From: Malaya genurostris
Taxonomy: Eukaryota; Arthropoda; Insecta; Diptera; Culicidae
Reading direction: 5' to 3'
Assembly (NCBI RefSeq): GCF_030247185.1
Contig: NC_080570.1
Location: 868,001 to 932,000, forward strand
Length of the DNA: 64,000 bases
Part shown: one piece after another, positions 20,290 to 34,599 of the stretch
Position numbering within the stretch: position 1 is the first letter of the stretch
How the letters are laid out: every line of letters begins with the position of its first letter
The notes under the pieces: generated by a model
Told to the model about the DNA's origin: nothing
The model's database searches: none
What the model saw: the letters and a program-made list of their open reading frames with translations, nothing else
Made by a program: the position numbers and the translations under genes

Positions 20290-23160
20290 ACACCCACTTA
20301 TACTGAATCGAAAAAGCACGCTTCGTAGCAAAACGAATTATGGTCAAATTATAAAAACTGGTAGTTTTGGCATAACTTTCTCATGAAGTCGTATCAGAAC
20401 TAATCGGCTCAAGTGGCCTATACCCCTGGTTATTTGGAGAGTTGTACTTTTGAAAGTGTGTTTCAAATGATAAAAAGCATAGATTTTTAAATGTCCTGGC
20501 AAGCTAGTTGAAAATGTGATCTAATACAAAAATAACCAATACAAAAACCTTCCTTTCTATAGTTTTGTAGTAATCAAATCGAACACCTTGTGAAGTTACC
20601 CAACTACCTAAATGCGAGGAAAAATAAATAGTGCAATTGAACAAGTAACTTTTTATAGACCTGAGGCGTCTTATTATAAACAAGTAGATGTATCTATTGT
20701 ATAATTACCGTAAGCCGCACTGGCCAGAATGCTGTTTCTTCCAAGTATGTTCGGAATATTCTGAAAAGAAAACCAGAAGCATTATTCTATGGTCGATTAT
20801 TCGAAACCTAGTTCATGACGTGCCGACTGCGAAGCATCATAGTCGGCATCTGTTAAAATGGACGACATTCCATTCATATAATTGAAATAGTATGATTGAG
20901 AAACAAGAGCTTCAAAATGTTATCCCATTTAAGAGTCTCTGGATTTCTTCAGTTTCAAGTAGCTACTGAACCAAACTTGCGCCTTAGCAATATTATTCTT
21001 TCACGAAAAATTTCTACATAACACATCTCCCCTGCGTGTTTATTTTCAGTGTCGCCATTCTACTTCGGTCTGAGCCCAGGCGTGTTGTTTTCTGATTCGT
21101 CGCCTCCTTCCACGTTTAGTGCCCCTACAGACACTACATGCTTTATTAAATATTTTTAAATTCTCGGCATGTTGTTGCTCTCCACACAGCGATGGTTGTG
21201 GCACCGGAAAGAAGAAGCGTTCAGGTTCCACGACAACCAAAATCAAATATCAGCGTCAGGCACGTCACCAGTCGAAAGCTTTACAAGCTGACGGTTCGCC
21301 AAGGCAAAAAGCAAAGGCATTGTAAGGTCATAAATTAAAGTCAGCGACATTCGTGCGTCGCTGCTCGCTTGATATATCACCGGTACTCAAGATGGCCTGT
21401 GTTTTTCTATCAACTTGAAATGTCTAAACTACGTACATTTCAGTAGAGCTGACACTGAAATACCGCCGTTCGACTCGAGCGAATTTGGCTTCTCAGGAAA
21501 TATGATGAAATCAGATACATTCGCGAAGCTAACCAGTAACTTGTCTCGGCAAGCTGCAGAAACCAATGCCCATGCTTTTAACATGCCCAAATTGTAGTCC
21601 AAGATTGATGGAAGAAAAATGTTCATCGCCAGCAATGTACTTTGCATGTTTCGCCTTCGACTGTAATATATTTTCTTGTCGCTGACAATGTTGCCTGGCC
21701 ATATCTTTCTCGCTACTTATTCCCAATTCAAACTGTCACGCCGCGTCGGGTTGATTTTATTACCAGGGCACAGTTTGTTACACTTTTTTGCACTCTATGT
21801 CGAGTCGTCTCGGTTCCATCGTTGCGTTCCTCGTAATAATAACGGTATTAACAATCAATGCATCGCCATGCACCCAACAGCAGTAGACTGTGAAAAGGTG
21901 GTCCAGAAGGTCATAAAAATTGTAATTGATTCATTAGCATTTGCTTTTTCCGATGGACTCCGTCTGGAAAGTGACTCGGCATTTATCATTATCGAACAAG
22001 CGTCTGTTTTTCCGGCAAACTACGAGAACGAAACAGCAGTTTCGTGTTAATCGGGAATCTACTTGTCCGGCCAGATTGGCGTTGTAGCTGTGAATAGATT
22101 ACTGCGCAAGAGCAGCTTCTGAATGCACCTCCGAACCCCACCGGCTCAACGAAACTGAAGATTTTGAGTTCACTCACCTTTCGTATGATTAAATCACTCA
22201 CTCTGAGCGACGGATAGTGATTGTCATTGCTTTCTGTAATAAAATAGAATGAAATAGAAATGTTAAACAAATTACTATGATTGATTAGATTTTGTTTTCG
22301 AAATAGAATGAATAATTTGTTTGAAATTATAGGTAATGTTAATCATATTTGGTGTATTATGACATATGCGTGATCAAACTTGAAACGGTAAAATAAAAAT
22401 TCATTTAACTAAGGAGACAGAATGTCGTTGAACAATTTTGTTTTTGTTATTTGAAATTAAATTTCAACACCAGAATGTGTTGAATGCAAAAAAAAAACTT
22501 TTATAAGTTGTTCTTCATTATAAAATAATAATAGTCTCAATAAAATAATCCTTGAGCTATAATTTATATTAACCTTAAGAATATATTTCGTTCAACGGAA
22601 ACGTTGTGTCTCGACAATCGTCTTGTTACATGATAGACATCATTGCCGGTCGCTCCCATCTCCACTATTCATATATAAATATAGAAGAGAAAAAATTAAT
22701 ATGCTTCACCTGCTTCACGGAAGGACAACGACTCATCAGATTCGTCCATTGGTGCCCTAGAGCTGATGAATTTGACCGGTATGAATTCAGGGGTTTGCTC
22801 TAAGCATGCGATGCGATCATAGAATATCCCGGTGTATCAACTCCTGTCTAAAAAACGTTGCCTATAGTTCTAAAAATAACACAGAATCCTTGAACTAGCG
22901 ACAGATACCCGCATTTCATAGTATATATTTTTCTGCATTAAATATTTATTGTTTCTCTTCTGTTACATTTCTGTACGATATTACATGTTAAGTGATGTAG
23001 CAATATACTTTTCATCTTTGAATTTACGGTTATTCTTCTAGTTAACAAGTTTAAATTAATTTCTTTTTGATATTTCAACTGAAATACAGTTTGATTTGAC
23101 ACAGAATCGAGGTGTTTTTATGGGTGATTTATTTATTTAAATCAGTTAAAGAGTAATACC
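20290..23160. other. Non-coding flank, nothing recognised
   Basis: Short open frames only (up to about 124 codons around 21676-22050, without recognisable similarity). No clear repeats. Confidence 0.45.
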
Positions 23161-23171
23161 CGAATATTTAT

Positions 23172-23333
23172 GCCGTTTTTCATTGAAAAACATTGGTGGC
23201 GTTGATTACAATGGTTTTGCACTTTCGAGCAGAAATGTAATTTTTTTATGGCGTTTCATAGGCATTTCTGCTCGAAAGTGCAGAATCAGAGCAATCCACG
23301 CCACCAATGTTTTTCAATAAAAAAAAAAACGCC
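23172..23333. mobile_element. Foldback element (near-perfect long palindrome)
   Basis: The left arm 23172-23236 (GTTTTTCATTGAAAAACATT, GGTGGCGTTGATTACAATGG, TTTTGCACTTTCGAGCAGAA) is mirrored by the right arm 23263-23333 (TTCTGCTCGAAAGTGCAGAA ... CCACGCCACCAATGTTTTTC), with a 26 nt loop. No coding capacity. A relative lies at 47391-47500. Probably a foldback MITE. Confidence 0.85.
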
Positions 23334-23339
23334 AAACGA

Positions 23340-26300
23340 GAACCATTTTAAATGCTCTCCTTTCGTTCCGCGCGGCAATGCACATACAACACTAATTATA
23401 ATTATGAAAACCACGACAGTTGTAATTATGAAAACCATACTAGAGAATGTGCAAAAGATTCTATTTTGACAAGAACGGAAAACGTATGTCCGCCGCACAA
23501 GCCTACTGCGATGTAGATCTATTTTTATTACTGATCCTAGAGTTATAAATTTCGTTCCCTCCAGAAACACGAATATAATAAAACTACTGTACTTACTGTA
23601 TTAAATAAGTCTCAGAATTAATGGTCAAATTTCAAAACGAAAATAATATATGTATTGGAATCGTTTAGTTTCTGGTTATGCAAAATGGATGCAAGGTCAC
23701 GAAAACTATATTCGGGAATTTTATAAGAAGTAGTTTAACATTTTTGACGATTACGAAACGATTACGATGTGCGAAAAACATTTCGAAGTAAACAATATTG
23801 GCATATCCTGGAATAGGGATAAGAGATATCGTGGAACTGAACCGTCTTCAGTCGATTATTTGCGTACGGAGCAAATGCATGGTAGTGCAACGATTCTACT
23901 GACACTACGAATCCTTCCCAGTCGGAACTCGAATACATGGCAACGGTCTTGTGAGATCAGTGTCTAATGCTCTGAACTGCCAAAGTCAACATACAGTTTG
24001 TACACTGGCTCTACAATTTGGCCCGGCTCTCTGGACCATTCATGACAGTTTGATGTGGTACTGTTTCGTAGACATACATGGTTCAAAGTAGCATGAAATT
24101 GTTTGAAAGCAAAATGTCTTAGGTTACTTTCCATGGAACGAAATCGTCCCTTTCATCAAACAAAACCCTACACAACGCACAGCAAAATCAATCTTTCCAA
24201 AACAAACATTTGCACAAAATGACGTGTGACCACGAAGCAATTTTTCTGTATTTGATCAAGAAGACGCAATCTCTTCGGTAACATTTCAAACGATAAAAAT
24301 AACTTGCATTCGGTGTCACAGCGCCGAAGTATTTTCACCAAAACCAATGAAATTGCCCTAATCGGATTATTCTGGACCGTTGGGTTGTTTATCGTCCCAA
24401 CATGACGGTGTTCCAGTTCCGTCGGAATCATTGTTCAAACTGTCGGAATCAACTCGAAAAGCAAAATGGAGAACGTTTTACAAAGGGTGAATGCTCGATA
24501 ATCCTAATTTATGGAAGGAATCGAGATGGACCCCTCCTAAGCTAGAGAAGCTGAACATTTTATTCTATCACACACGGGTCAGAAAGGAGGCATCAAAAAG
24601 GGATTTATTAATAAATAGCAGAGCATATTAGAACGAGTTATTTTCAAAGTTGGACTGGACAACAATTGAAGTAAAACTAGTTTTTGTGAAGTGAAAAGTA
24701 TGGTAATTTTCGGACAAATTTCATTTTCATTATGTTTTGATAGAAAATGATAGAAAGTTCATATGTACGTAGATTTTCGTACTATCGTTCACCTTTATCG
24801 CTTTACTTTAATGATGTATAAAATCAGGCATATTTTTCGGAACATAAATTCTGTACAAACAACATAACTCATAGCTAGTGAAAATAAACATCAATAAACT
24901 GTAAGAAAGATACTTCACACAATCAATAGTTAAACGTCCCTCCCTTATCGTGTTATTTCTCTGAAAATCGTCAGCTGGGGTATGTTTCACTGTACGAGGA
25001 AAAGTCCATAGAATCATGGTTCTTCTCATATTTGCGCATGCCAGTGCTTTATAATGCCACTCTGTGACTAAGAAAACACAAAGAAGGGATGTTGCTGCTA
25101 TAACAACCATTGTGCTGTGTGAAAATGCCCTGGTTCCAAACACGAGTCTCGACAGAAAATGGTCTTGTTACTGACGAATATTTGCTGGTTAATCGAAGAG
25201 GGGACAGACAAAGACTGAGAATTGTACGTGCGCGGCAAGAGTATCCCGCGTTGGATATATTATATAAACGAGTTTCTGGCGACACGAATTTTGATCGTCG
25301 ATATGGAAATCTGATTCCGTAGAAATGTTGAACGAATCACTGCCAATGCGAGGATCTATTTGAAAAATCTCGCCAGTTACGCTTGGGCCAGAACCAGAGC
25401 CAGTTTCTGGCCTGTTTATTTTTTTTCTGGAGAATACAAGAAGCAAAGAATCAAGCCATTCCGGAGTAATTTACGACTTGAGCCTTGCAGTCGGGAGAAA
25501 CATGATCCCATTTCTCTGCACACTGTTTTAATGAATACCCCTGTACAGCAACAAACAAACAACATGGCCGAAGAGAAAGGCACCAGAAACAGGTCATCTG
25601 CTGACTGTCTACCTGAAGTTTGACGTAACCGAAGAAAAAAAACATCATCATTAACATGCACCAGGCCTTTTCCCGGTGCTCTCTCGCAGCCATCGTTTCT
25701 TTACGCATGTCGAAGTTATAGCCGCCAACAAGACACGGCAGATGTGGGCTAAGCTGGACGGAAAATGGTACCGTGTAATTAGGCAGATGAAAGAACAGAC
25801 AGCGAGTGCTTTATCAAGGATTAACAGCGGAAAATGCTTACACTATCGGTTGAACAATCTCCATTCGTTAATATATTGTCAATTATCGTGAGTTGACTTT
25901 CCCATTCTACAAAAGCCTGTTATTTGTAGTTTATTTCGTAATTCCATATGAAAAATGCGTGTGGAAGAACCTATCGTCGTGAAAGTTAAAATAATCGAAA
26001 ATTATATTATTTATAATTACCAGAAACCAAAATTTAAATATTGCTATTATATTTAAATACCTTGCAACCTTGAAATATTAAAATCGTCACATACAGATTT
26101 CATCTCCAAGCAAAGATGCCAACGGAATTCATAAGAATTACATTTAATTAGTTTCGACGAAAAACAGATTAGAAAATTGATTTTCATTCAATAGATGGAA
26201 ATATATTTTTCAGTCATGATTTTCAATATGTTCTCATTATTTTTGATTCTTGAAGAATATTTCCAGTGCTTTTATTTCCTTAAATTTTGTGGTTTTATTC

Positions 26301-29300
26301 TGGAATTAGAGCAAAGTTTTGTCCATTGGAAATTTGATCATTTTCCTCATATTTCAGGAGCAAACAAAATTTTTCGGTTTTTGAGAAGCAATGAAGAAAC
26401 GAACGCGTTTGGAGATGGTGAGCTCACTTCGTCTACGCCCCCGTCGTTCTTTAACGCGGAGATTCATCAGTAATACGCTGGCGGAAAAATTGACTGATTC
26501 GTTGTAGATTGACGAACGAATCAGTTTCAGGTTTGTATGCAAGAGACCATCTCTTCCGACATTTTTTTGAGAACAAAATATAACAAAAAATATATTACCC
26601 TATTCCTTATCTCAAGTTATTGGTCACGATCGAGGATATTTTGTCTACTTTAACACGAATCCCACTGTCATTCGATTTAATGATAAAGTAGGGCAAAAAT
26701 TTATACTGAAGAACAAAAGTAATTTTTTTTCGAATCTGTAGTAGTTTTTTTTTGGAAACTGTTATAAATTATAGAATATTACACAATTTAACGAAATAAA
26801 CAAATTCACAAAATCACGTGACACCATCTAACTAATCGATGGTAGATTTCGAAAGATTATACAATTTGGAGGTAAGACGCCATTTCTCTCCCGTATTATA
26901 ACTTATGTTTTCCGAAAATTTTAAGTTTTAACAGTAGCTATTTTACTATTCTTCAGAAAAAATAGTGAATCAGTTTCTAACAATGCTTTTTCAAAACGAC
27001 CACATTATTCATTTTCGTTACCTTCAACAATTATAAACCGAATGACATGTCCAGTAGCTTAAAATGTAAGTAACTGTTTCCTTCAATGCATTCACATGTG
27101 CTACAAACAAAACAAATTAAAACACTTTTTAAGCCGATGTCCCTTAGAAAGGTCGATTTGGACCATTAATGACATATGTTAGTGTATTTCACTTCTATAT
27201 CAACCTCTTCAGCAGCTCCGATGATTGTTCATCTTGTTTCTAATACTGTATTTTTTTCCATTAGCGGATATCCGTCAATATGATTATATATTTTGTTACC
27301 CAAATTGTGAGGATTTTTAAATTTTAAGTCTTTAATCAATTGTGGTACAGGTTACAAAAATCGTAACCTTAGTCTTTGAGTTTTCCAATAAGGATTTTGA
27401 AATAGCTGCCATTGAACCAAATTTGGAAATTGTTGCAATAGTCAGTTTCCAGTGTGCTATAAGAGATGGCGCCACCAATAGATTTCGGGTTTAAATTATG
27501 CTGATATCTATCAACAACAGTGCATCATTGTATTTGAACATTTCTATTCATATCACGTATTTTTTTCCAAAGAAAATCTCGAGCCAATTAAGTGTCATTT
27601 GCGAAAATTTATGCTTATATTCTCTAATTTAAAAAAAGGCAGCCGTGACATATCGTTTGCCCCAGAATGTGTATGGTGTGGAATATATATGTCAATTTTT
27701 GTGTCGTAAATCACGAGTATTAGCTTTGCGGCATGAAAATCCATACCAGAAGAGTGAAAACAAGCTGCACATATTTAAGAATGATGGATAATGCTATTGT
27801 CCTGCTTCAATGGAATCTGGATTTGTCCAAAAGGTTGGAAATTGGATGCCGTACGAGTTGAGATGAATTTTAGAAATATTACTGGAACTGCAAAAACAAA
27901 ACCCAAAATAAAATTTCCACTTTTGGACTGGAGATTTACAGCAAAAAATATTAATTTTGCTAGGAACGTAATTTTACAGCTTTGAAGCGTTGCTCATCAA
28001 ATAACCGAATGTTATTACAGATGTCTCTGAACCAAATTATAGAAAATTCGATGCATTGACGTAATTTTACATGTTTAAGAATTTATCAGATTGCATACAC
28101 TATGACGAATCACGAAAAATTGTCTTACCATATTTTACTGGTGTGCGTGTTGGGACTTTGTATACTCCATTATTAAAATGCGGCATCCCACACCAAATTA
28201 GGCTACTAATTTTTCTTTCATCTATTTTTTTTTCGGTTCAGAACTTAAAAATATTCAAAAAATTTTCTTCATTTCATTGTGATACGTGTTATTTTCAGGA
28301 AATGAGTCTCACGTTCACCAAAAAAGACCCTTCGTCCAAGACATAAAACGTATGTCCTCTCCTTAGCTTTCAAATAAACGACTCCAAAACACAACCGTAT
28401 TGTTTTTTTTTTAATAAAAGAAAATAAAAGCCAAAAAAACAAAAAAAAAACAACTTTGACCTGATTCAAACCTTCAAAAATTCGTTCTTACGATGTGCCT
28501 ACCTCGAAGTTATGCTATCATATCGAAACAAGCCTGAATTGCTAAATCGAAAAAGGTGACAAAAATTGCATTTTATCTAGTAAATGGTTGGATAAGCAGA
28601 GTTACTGTTGCTATGAAATAATTATCAATTATTTAGGCTTTAATCTAATTGTGATCGTCCACCGGGGAAGTGTCCTTATGCAGATTCTGAGTACCATTAT
28701 TACAAAAATTATCGTTTTCCAACTTGTAAAAATTAAAAATTTTGTTCAAAAGTTCAATCTCCGAAAAGTTACTTATTCAAATATTTCATAAAGAAAGATA
28801 AATAGCTAATCCCCAATGGAACTATGTTTTTATGTCAAACTTGAGTATTTTAGAATCGGCTCTCTGTGGAAATAACAATTATACTCTCTCATCTCACCGT
28901 ACAAATATGAAAATGAATAAGCACATTAAATCTTGTATAGTAGCTCTATTCCTGGATTGGAAACACCTGACCATTCTTGCGAGAAACGCTTTCCAAATTC
29001 CAGCACCAACCATTTCATATGTTGTTTGGGAAAGAGTAACTGCGTTCCACTTAAGGGCGTTAAATCGCATTGTTCAAATAAAACAATACGAAAAGACAAA
29101 AATAAAGACGTAGACGACATATTAATTATTTTACTCACAGACGCTTTTCGAATTGAAAAAGACAAACGAAAATGAAACGCCCTCGAAGAAGGATGAATTT
29201 TATATTATCTTGCGTTACATTCCGTCGGCCGATAATACTAAATTGTCTAGCTAATGCATCAGACGAAAGGCTATCAAAATAGCTTCTACATAAAATTCTG

Positions 29301-32300
29301 TACGTGATTGTTTGATAACCAATATTCTGATTTATCCTGCATATTGTAAATGGTGTTCAATGACCCTACGTATCTAAATTCACATGAATATATTCAATTT
29401 ACAGTTACAGTTCTCTACTATTACCTGAAATAATACGTAGATAAATTAAATATTAATACTGTAGCCTGAATCCAATTTGCCCTAATGATGCTGATCAGGA
29501 AAAAAAGAATCCAATCGTCGTAAAATTAACCTGTGGGCGAGACGGAACTGAAATAAAGCATCCGATTTTTTTCGGTGAGACTAACTTCGGAGATGAAAGA
29601 CAATAATTTTCATTTTTATTACTTCTCTGTGAGTAAGCTTATTCGGTTCTTCCAAAATCAGATTTACGATAGCAGTTGATCGGCTTTTATTCCTGGTGAC
29701 GGTGGCCGCCGCTGGTAAGTGATCGGTTATTAAAAATTCAATTGACTGTGACATTGTGGTGATTGATAATTAGGCTCCGGAAGCACTTTTGGCACAACGA
29801 CTCCGTGTGGGTGTGGTTTGATTAGCGTAAGACTTTTACCTCACAATTTTCTTGCTGAAATGTTTTCCAGTACCAGTAGCCGAGAGAGTCGTAAAAAGGG
29901 TAATAAAATTCAATTGCCGATGGAGTCAGTACTGATTGAAATCCTTTTTTCTCTCTCTCTCCAATAAATGGTCTACGTACATTTAGATAAGCAAAGCATT
30001 GAGTTCAGTAGCCAATGATGTTCTTTCCTACTTTTCCTCTAGAGATTTAAATTAGGCTCGGTTATTTCGAATAAAGTGCGTTTGGAGAAGCCGTCCAACA
30101 TAATCGAATTGTTATTGATTTTCAACACAACGTCTTAACTAGTGAGCACTCTGCCAGAGAAATGAGCCAAGCATTTCAACTGGAAAGTCATCTCAGTTAC
30201 TCCAGTGTAAGTGTAAAAGGCAATCAATTGCCTTGAATATAAGTGCAGCTTTCCATTAATTTTATGAACGCTGATACACTACGGGGTTTTATTATGTCTT
30301 CCAATGTGATGGACGTGAAAGAAACGCTTAATTTAGCAAAAGTTTTCATAAACCTAAACGAGTTCGTCTGACTTAAGAGGCGAAAAAGTTACAAGAATAA
30401 AGCGTGTTCAAATCGAAGAAAGACGAATTTATGAAGATTTTAACGTAATGCATCATGTTACAAAAAATTTCTCTTGGCATATTTATGTCACTAAATGTAA
30501 CATAATACTACTGGAATAAGTATTATAGTTCCATTTTTAAAATGATTTACTCAAGGAAACATCACGTACGGATCCCACATGTAACTAAAGGAAGAAAGCA
30601 GTAATCTCACTTCCTGCTGATAAAAATCATTACCATGAAATTACAAACAAGTGTCACCCTCGGCGTCGAACAGAGTACTTCCAGATCCGGTAAAACGCTG
30701 ACTTGACTGATTACCATCGTCATCCGGCATTCTCGTTGGTAGAAGAAATCCATTGATTTCCACAGGGGATAGGTACATAAACTGTCAGTGCTTTTCCGCT
30801 TTCCCATTTTAGCTCGTTCTGCGCCAGTGCATTGAGGCAAATGAAATTCAAATCCTCACTCTTCTTTCGCTTCATCTAACGCTTCGACGCTGTATCTGTT
30901 CAAACCTAAATTTAGGGTGATCCATGTCGAGAAATAAAGAAGAGTGAACATAACTTTAAGGTTTTGAAGAATGAAAGACACCGAAGAACAAATTGCATAA
31001 TATTTCCATTAGTTTAAACGAACGGTTTTTAAAACTGGCTAACTTTTAGGTTATATTTCATACACGAAATTTCTACCTGGTTGATATGAAAATACAAAGC
31101 CACACTATTTCATCTAATAAACTTTTAGGCACGCTCCGTAAGCAAATTACATATCTACCTCACGAAAGAAAGAAAAGAAAACCTTTAACAAGTTAATCGA
31201 TATCCCTTGTTCCAAGAATTGAAAAAGCTTGTGTTTCTCCTGTGTAAAATATTAAAAAAGAGAAAGATCTAAATTAAACATTTTATTCAAAGCTGCCACA
31301 TAAATTCCCATTAAAAAAACTACACACGAAAAACCCGCCTGGGGATTCACTTGACTCTCCCAGCACTCGACCCCGATGGGAAATCTGATGCTTATTTACT
31401 TCTTTTTAGGGGGAAAGCAGAGGGAATACGGCCAAGGCAGCACTTTGCACACATCTATGACTGACACGGTCTGAGGTAGCAGCCACTCACTGTAGAATAC
31501 CAAAGACAACGGCGCGCGAAACAAAAATGGGAGGGTATAAATGAAACGCAGAGATAACCATGCACACACAAAAAAACTGAAAATAAAAAAATATCTGATA
31601 CACATATGTAATTTTCTTACTTCTTTTCATATTCAACTTTTCCTCCTCGTAGCCTCTATAGTCTAGAAAAATAAGAAAAAGAGAAACCTAATATCAAGAA
31701 GCTGGTATACAGATAAAAAATAAATAAAAAAAACAGGCTGCTCAGAACACCACTCCCAGGGTTTATCTGTCTCTGGCAAAAAGCATCGGCACGAAAAAAA
31801 AGAACAAACGGAGAACGGAGGTAAGCCGGCGGGATCAGAAGCGACTTGAGAAGCCCTCATGGTTCAATAACATTTTGAATAGATCACTGTTCATAATAGA
31901 TGTAGAGAAAATAAAACGTTATGTTAAGTCTGTGCTAACCACAGCCCTTGAAAAACGCTTTGTCTGTTTTACAATGAAACAGTTTAAATAGTGACAAAAA
32001 CAAATAGTATTTTGGCTTGTTCACATTTGCGAATAAAAATAATAGGGCCCTGTGAATTTAGCTGACAGGAAAAATTAGAAATTTCACACTCACCAGCACA
32101 AGAACATGTTATCAATTCCATTGAGAATTAAAACATCACGTAATCGGTCAGTAATACAGCGTTAATATGTACACTGCCTGATAAGCTGTATTTCAACCAA
32201 ACTCAAAAATTTAACATTCGGGAGAAATGTTATTTCAATAAGTGTGTGTGCAAGTAGCACCAATTATTATATGTACTTACATCACGTTGGTTACTACGCC

Positions 32301-33930
32301 AATAGCATTCTGTCATACCTTGGGGTAGTTCAACTGGGTGGCACATTCGAAAGGCTTTGAAAGGTTCAAATCCTGTATTTAAAATACATTTCGCACATCA
32401 TGTGAATACATGTTTCTTAAAAACTAATCAAACAATGCACATTTCACTCACCGCTAAAAGTTGGCATGTCCACTCACCCTACCATAAAAAACCTTTCAAT
32501 GAATCATTCTGATAATGTCTTTGATTCGATCTTCTTTTGTTTTCACATTCGACATTCATACGAATGTGGGATTTGATATGATTTTTTCGTTTGTCATATA
32601 AAGGGTATTTTTTCAAAACCTTGCTAATTTAAAATTTAAAAAATGACCATTTTTTTATTTGGTAGATAAATTCTTGGCATTTGACATATAAATATGAGTT
32701 CGGGCATATGGCCACCACGACTATTTTTCACAAAGTTCATTAATAAAAGGGTCCTTTTCAGGAAATAGCAAAAAAACCTGAAAATGTTATGTTTAAAAGA
32801 ACATGTTGTTTGTACAGAAAATCGACGATGTGAATTAGTACGTTCTTTTTGGGTCTTCGGGACTTGCTGAAAGCGCTTCGACATAATTTCTATCTGGTTT
32901 ATAGTATTTCTTAGGACTGCCACAAAACAAGATGTTGAAGTTAGAAACGAATTACAACCGTTCACTGGCACACATGTTCACTAATGCATTCCCTACATCA
33001 TTGTTTGGTAAATCAAGCCAGGCGTGCGGGCGTGTGTAAATAGCATAAGGAATAAAATTCTTTTATCATTATTAATTACGTCAATACTCAAGCCTTTAAC
33101 TCAAGTTGTAGATGGAAACGCATGATATTTAGTTCTGAAAGTGACTGGTGTGCGAATTTTGAACTAAATACCATGCGTCTCCATCCGATGAATTTGATGG
33201 AGACAGATGATTTTTCGAATGGTTTTTTTTTAGTCTGATATTATACCCGTCCACATGTTTTAAAAATCTGAAAAAAAAAAACAGCGTAATGTACTCATAA
33301 ATGATTTAATTTTGATGTAAAATCTAGAGTGTTACCAAAATTGTAAGTCTAAATTCGAAAATTTTGAACATTTTTTTTTCGCATGAAATACATTTTTAAA
33401 AATTCTGAAAAAAAATCAGAAAGGTTTCCCATAATTCCCAAAATATTTTTGATTTTTTTCAATTTTTTTGCTAAAGGGGTTTTTGAAAAATTTAAATAAA
33501 ATGAAAATCACAAGAACCACCCTAACTTCACCAGTATGGCAATTAATGGGTTAAAATTTTGGGAAAATCATCTCCAATATAAACCCTTTCAAAAAGTGCA
33601 TATCAATTTATTTTCTGTTTGAAAACCCGGCTACACCTTTTCCACGATTTGGAAGCGTTGTTCTGGAGTTAACCTATTCATGATGATTTGCCAAGCAATA
33701 CTGAGTAGAAACGTCACTTTACACTATCAAAACAACTTTCAGACAATTGCGTAATTGAAAAAAACAAACCTCCTAAAAAAAACCGGTTAGAAAGGGCTAT
33801 GCAATCAATGAGGGAAACCAAAGTTTCATGTACCTTTCGACTCAGTTCGTCAAATATGTAAAATGTCTGTGTGTGCACTCGATTTTCTCGCAGGTGGCTG
33901 ATTTTCTTCAACTCAGATTCGAATTAAAAG
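23340..33930. other. Long non-coding stretch, no gene recognised
   Basis: About 10.6 kb with only short open frames of low plausibility and many A/T homopolymer runs. A CTCF-like core (GGTGGCGCCAT on the minus strand) occurs near 27467-27479. No RNA gene or transposon ends were recognised. By position this may be Abd-B upstream regulatory DNA. Confidence 0.45.
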
Positions 33931-33934
33931 CCCT

Positions 33935-34560
33935 ATAGTCACATAACCTATTGCTATTGAATTTCATCCGAGTACGATTTCCGACCCGAAAGTTACGGGG
34001 AAAATTATGCAAAATAAATTTAAAAAGTGCACTCAACTTTCACAAAAACCGCTCAATCAATTTTCACAAGCTTAGGTTTAAATGAAAAAAATCTTCGTTC
34101 TCGATTCCGGAAGTACCGAAAAAAGTGATCACGTACTCCCAGTTGGAAATCTTTCTAATTTCTTAGAAAAAGCAGGATCGATTTTCACAAACTTAGATAC
34201 AAATGAGAAATATTATGTTCCCATAAGTAAGTGTAGAATTTTGACCAGATAATGCTAAAAAAGAAAAAAAATCTTCTAAATTTGATTCAAGTTCTTTTCC
34301 AATTTGTAGGTTGTGTTAGTTACTAGTCTAATAAACCGATTTTTGCTAGTTTCCGATTCCGGAAGTACCGGCAATAGTGGTAAAAAACGGATCATTTTCT
34401 CACAGAAGATGTTCAAGATTCAAATAAATTTATTCAAGATTCAAATAAAAGTTTTTTAAAGGATCTAAGTAATGTTTATTAAAACATGAGTTATATGAGA
34501 CATCATTACACCACTAGGTGGATTAAAACAGGTTTTATAATATAGTACCGTAACATATTA
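33935..34560 (+). repeat. Old interspersed repeat family X, copy 1
   Basis: Contains degenerate versions of phrases shared with 39990-40650, 41120-41230 and 52580-53560: TGCTATTGAATTTCATCC, CGATTTTCACAAACTTAGAT, ATTCCGGAAGTACCG, and a 3' portion CCACTAGGTGGATT. Same orientation in all copies. Non-coding; class unknown. Confidence 0.65.
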
Positions 34561-34599
34561 AATATACTACTTAAAATGTGTATTGTAAAATCTAACTGA

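Noticed and set aside
21676..22050. 124-codon plus-strand frame
   Set aside because: No domain, no clear start context, ordinary composition; expected by chance in 64 kb.
32363..32376. GGTTCAAATCCTG as a tRNA B box
   Set aside because: No A box and no cloverleaf can be folded around it.
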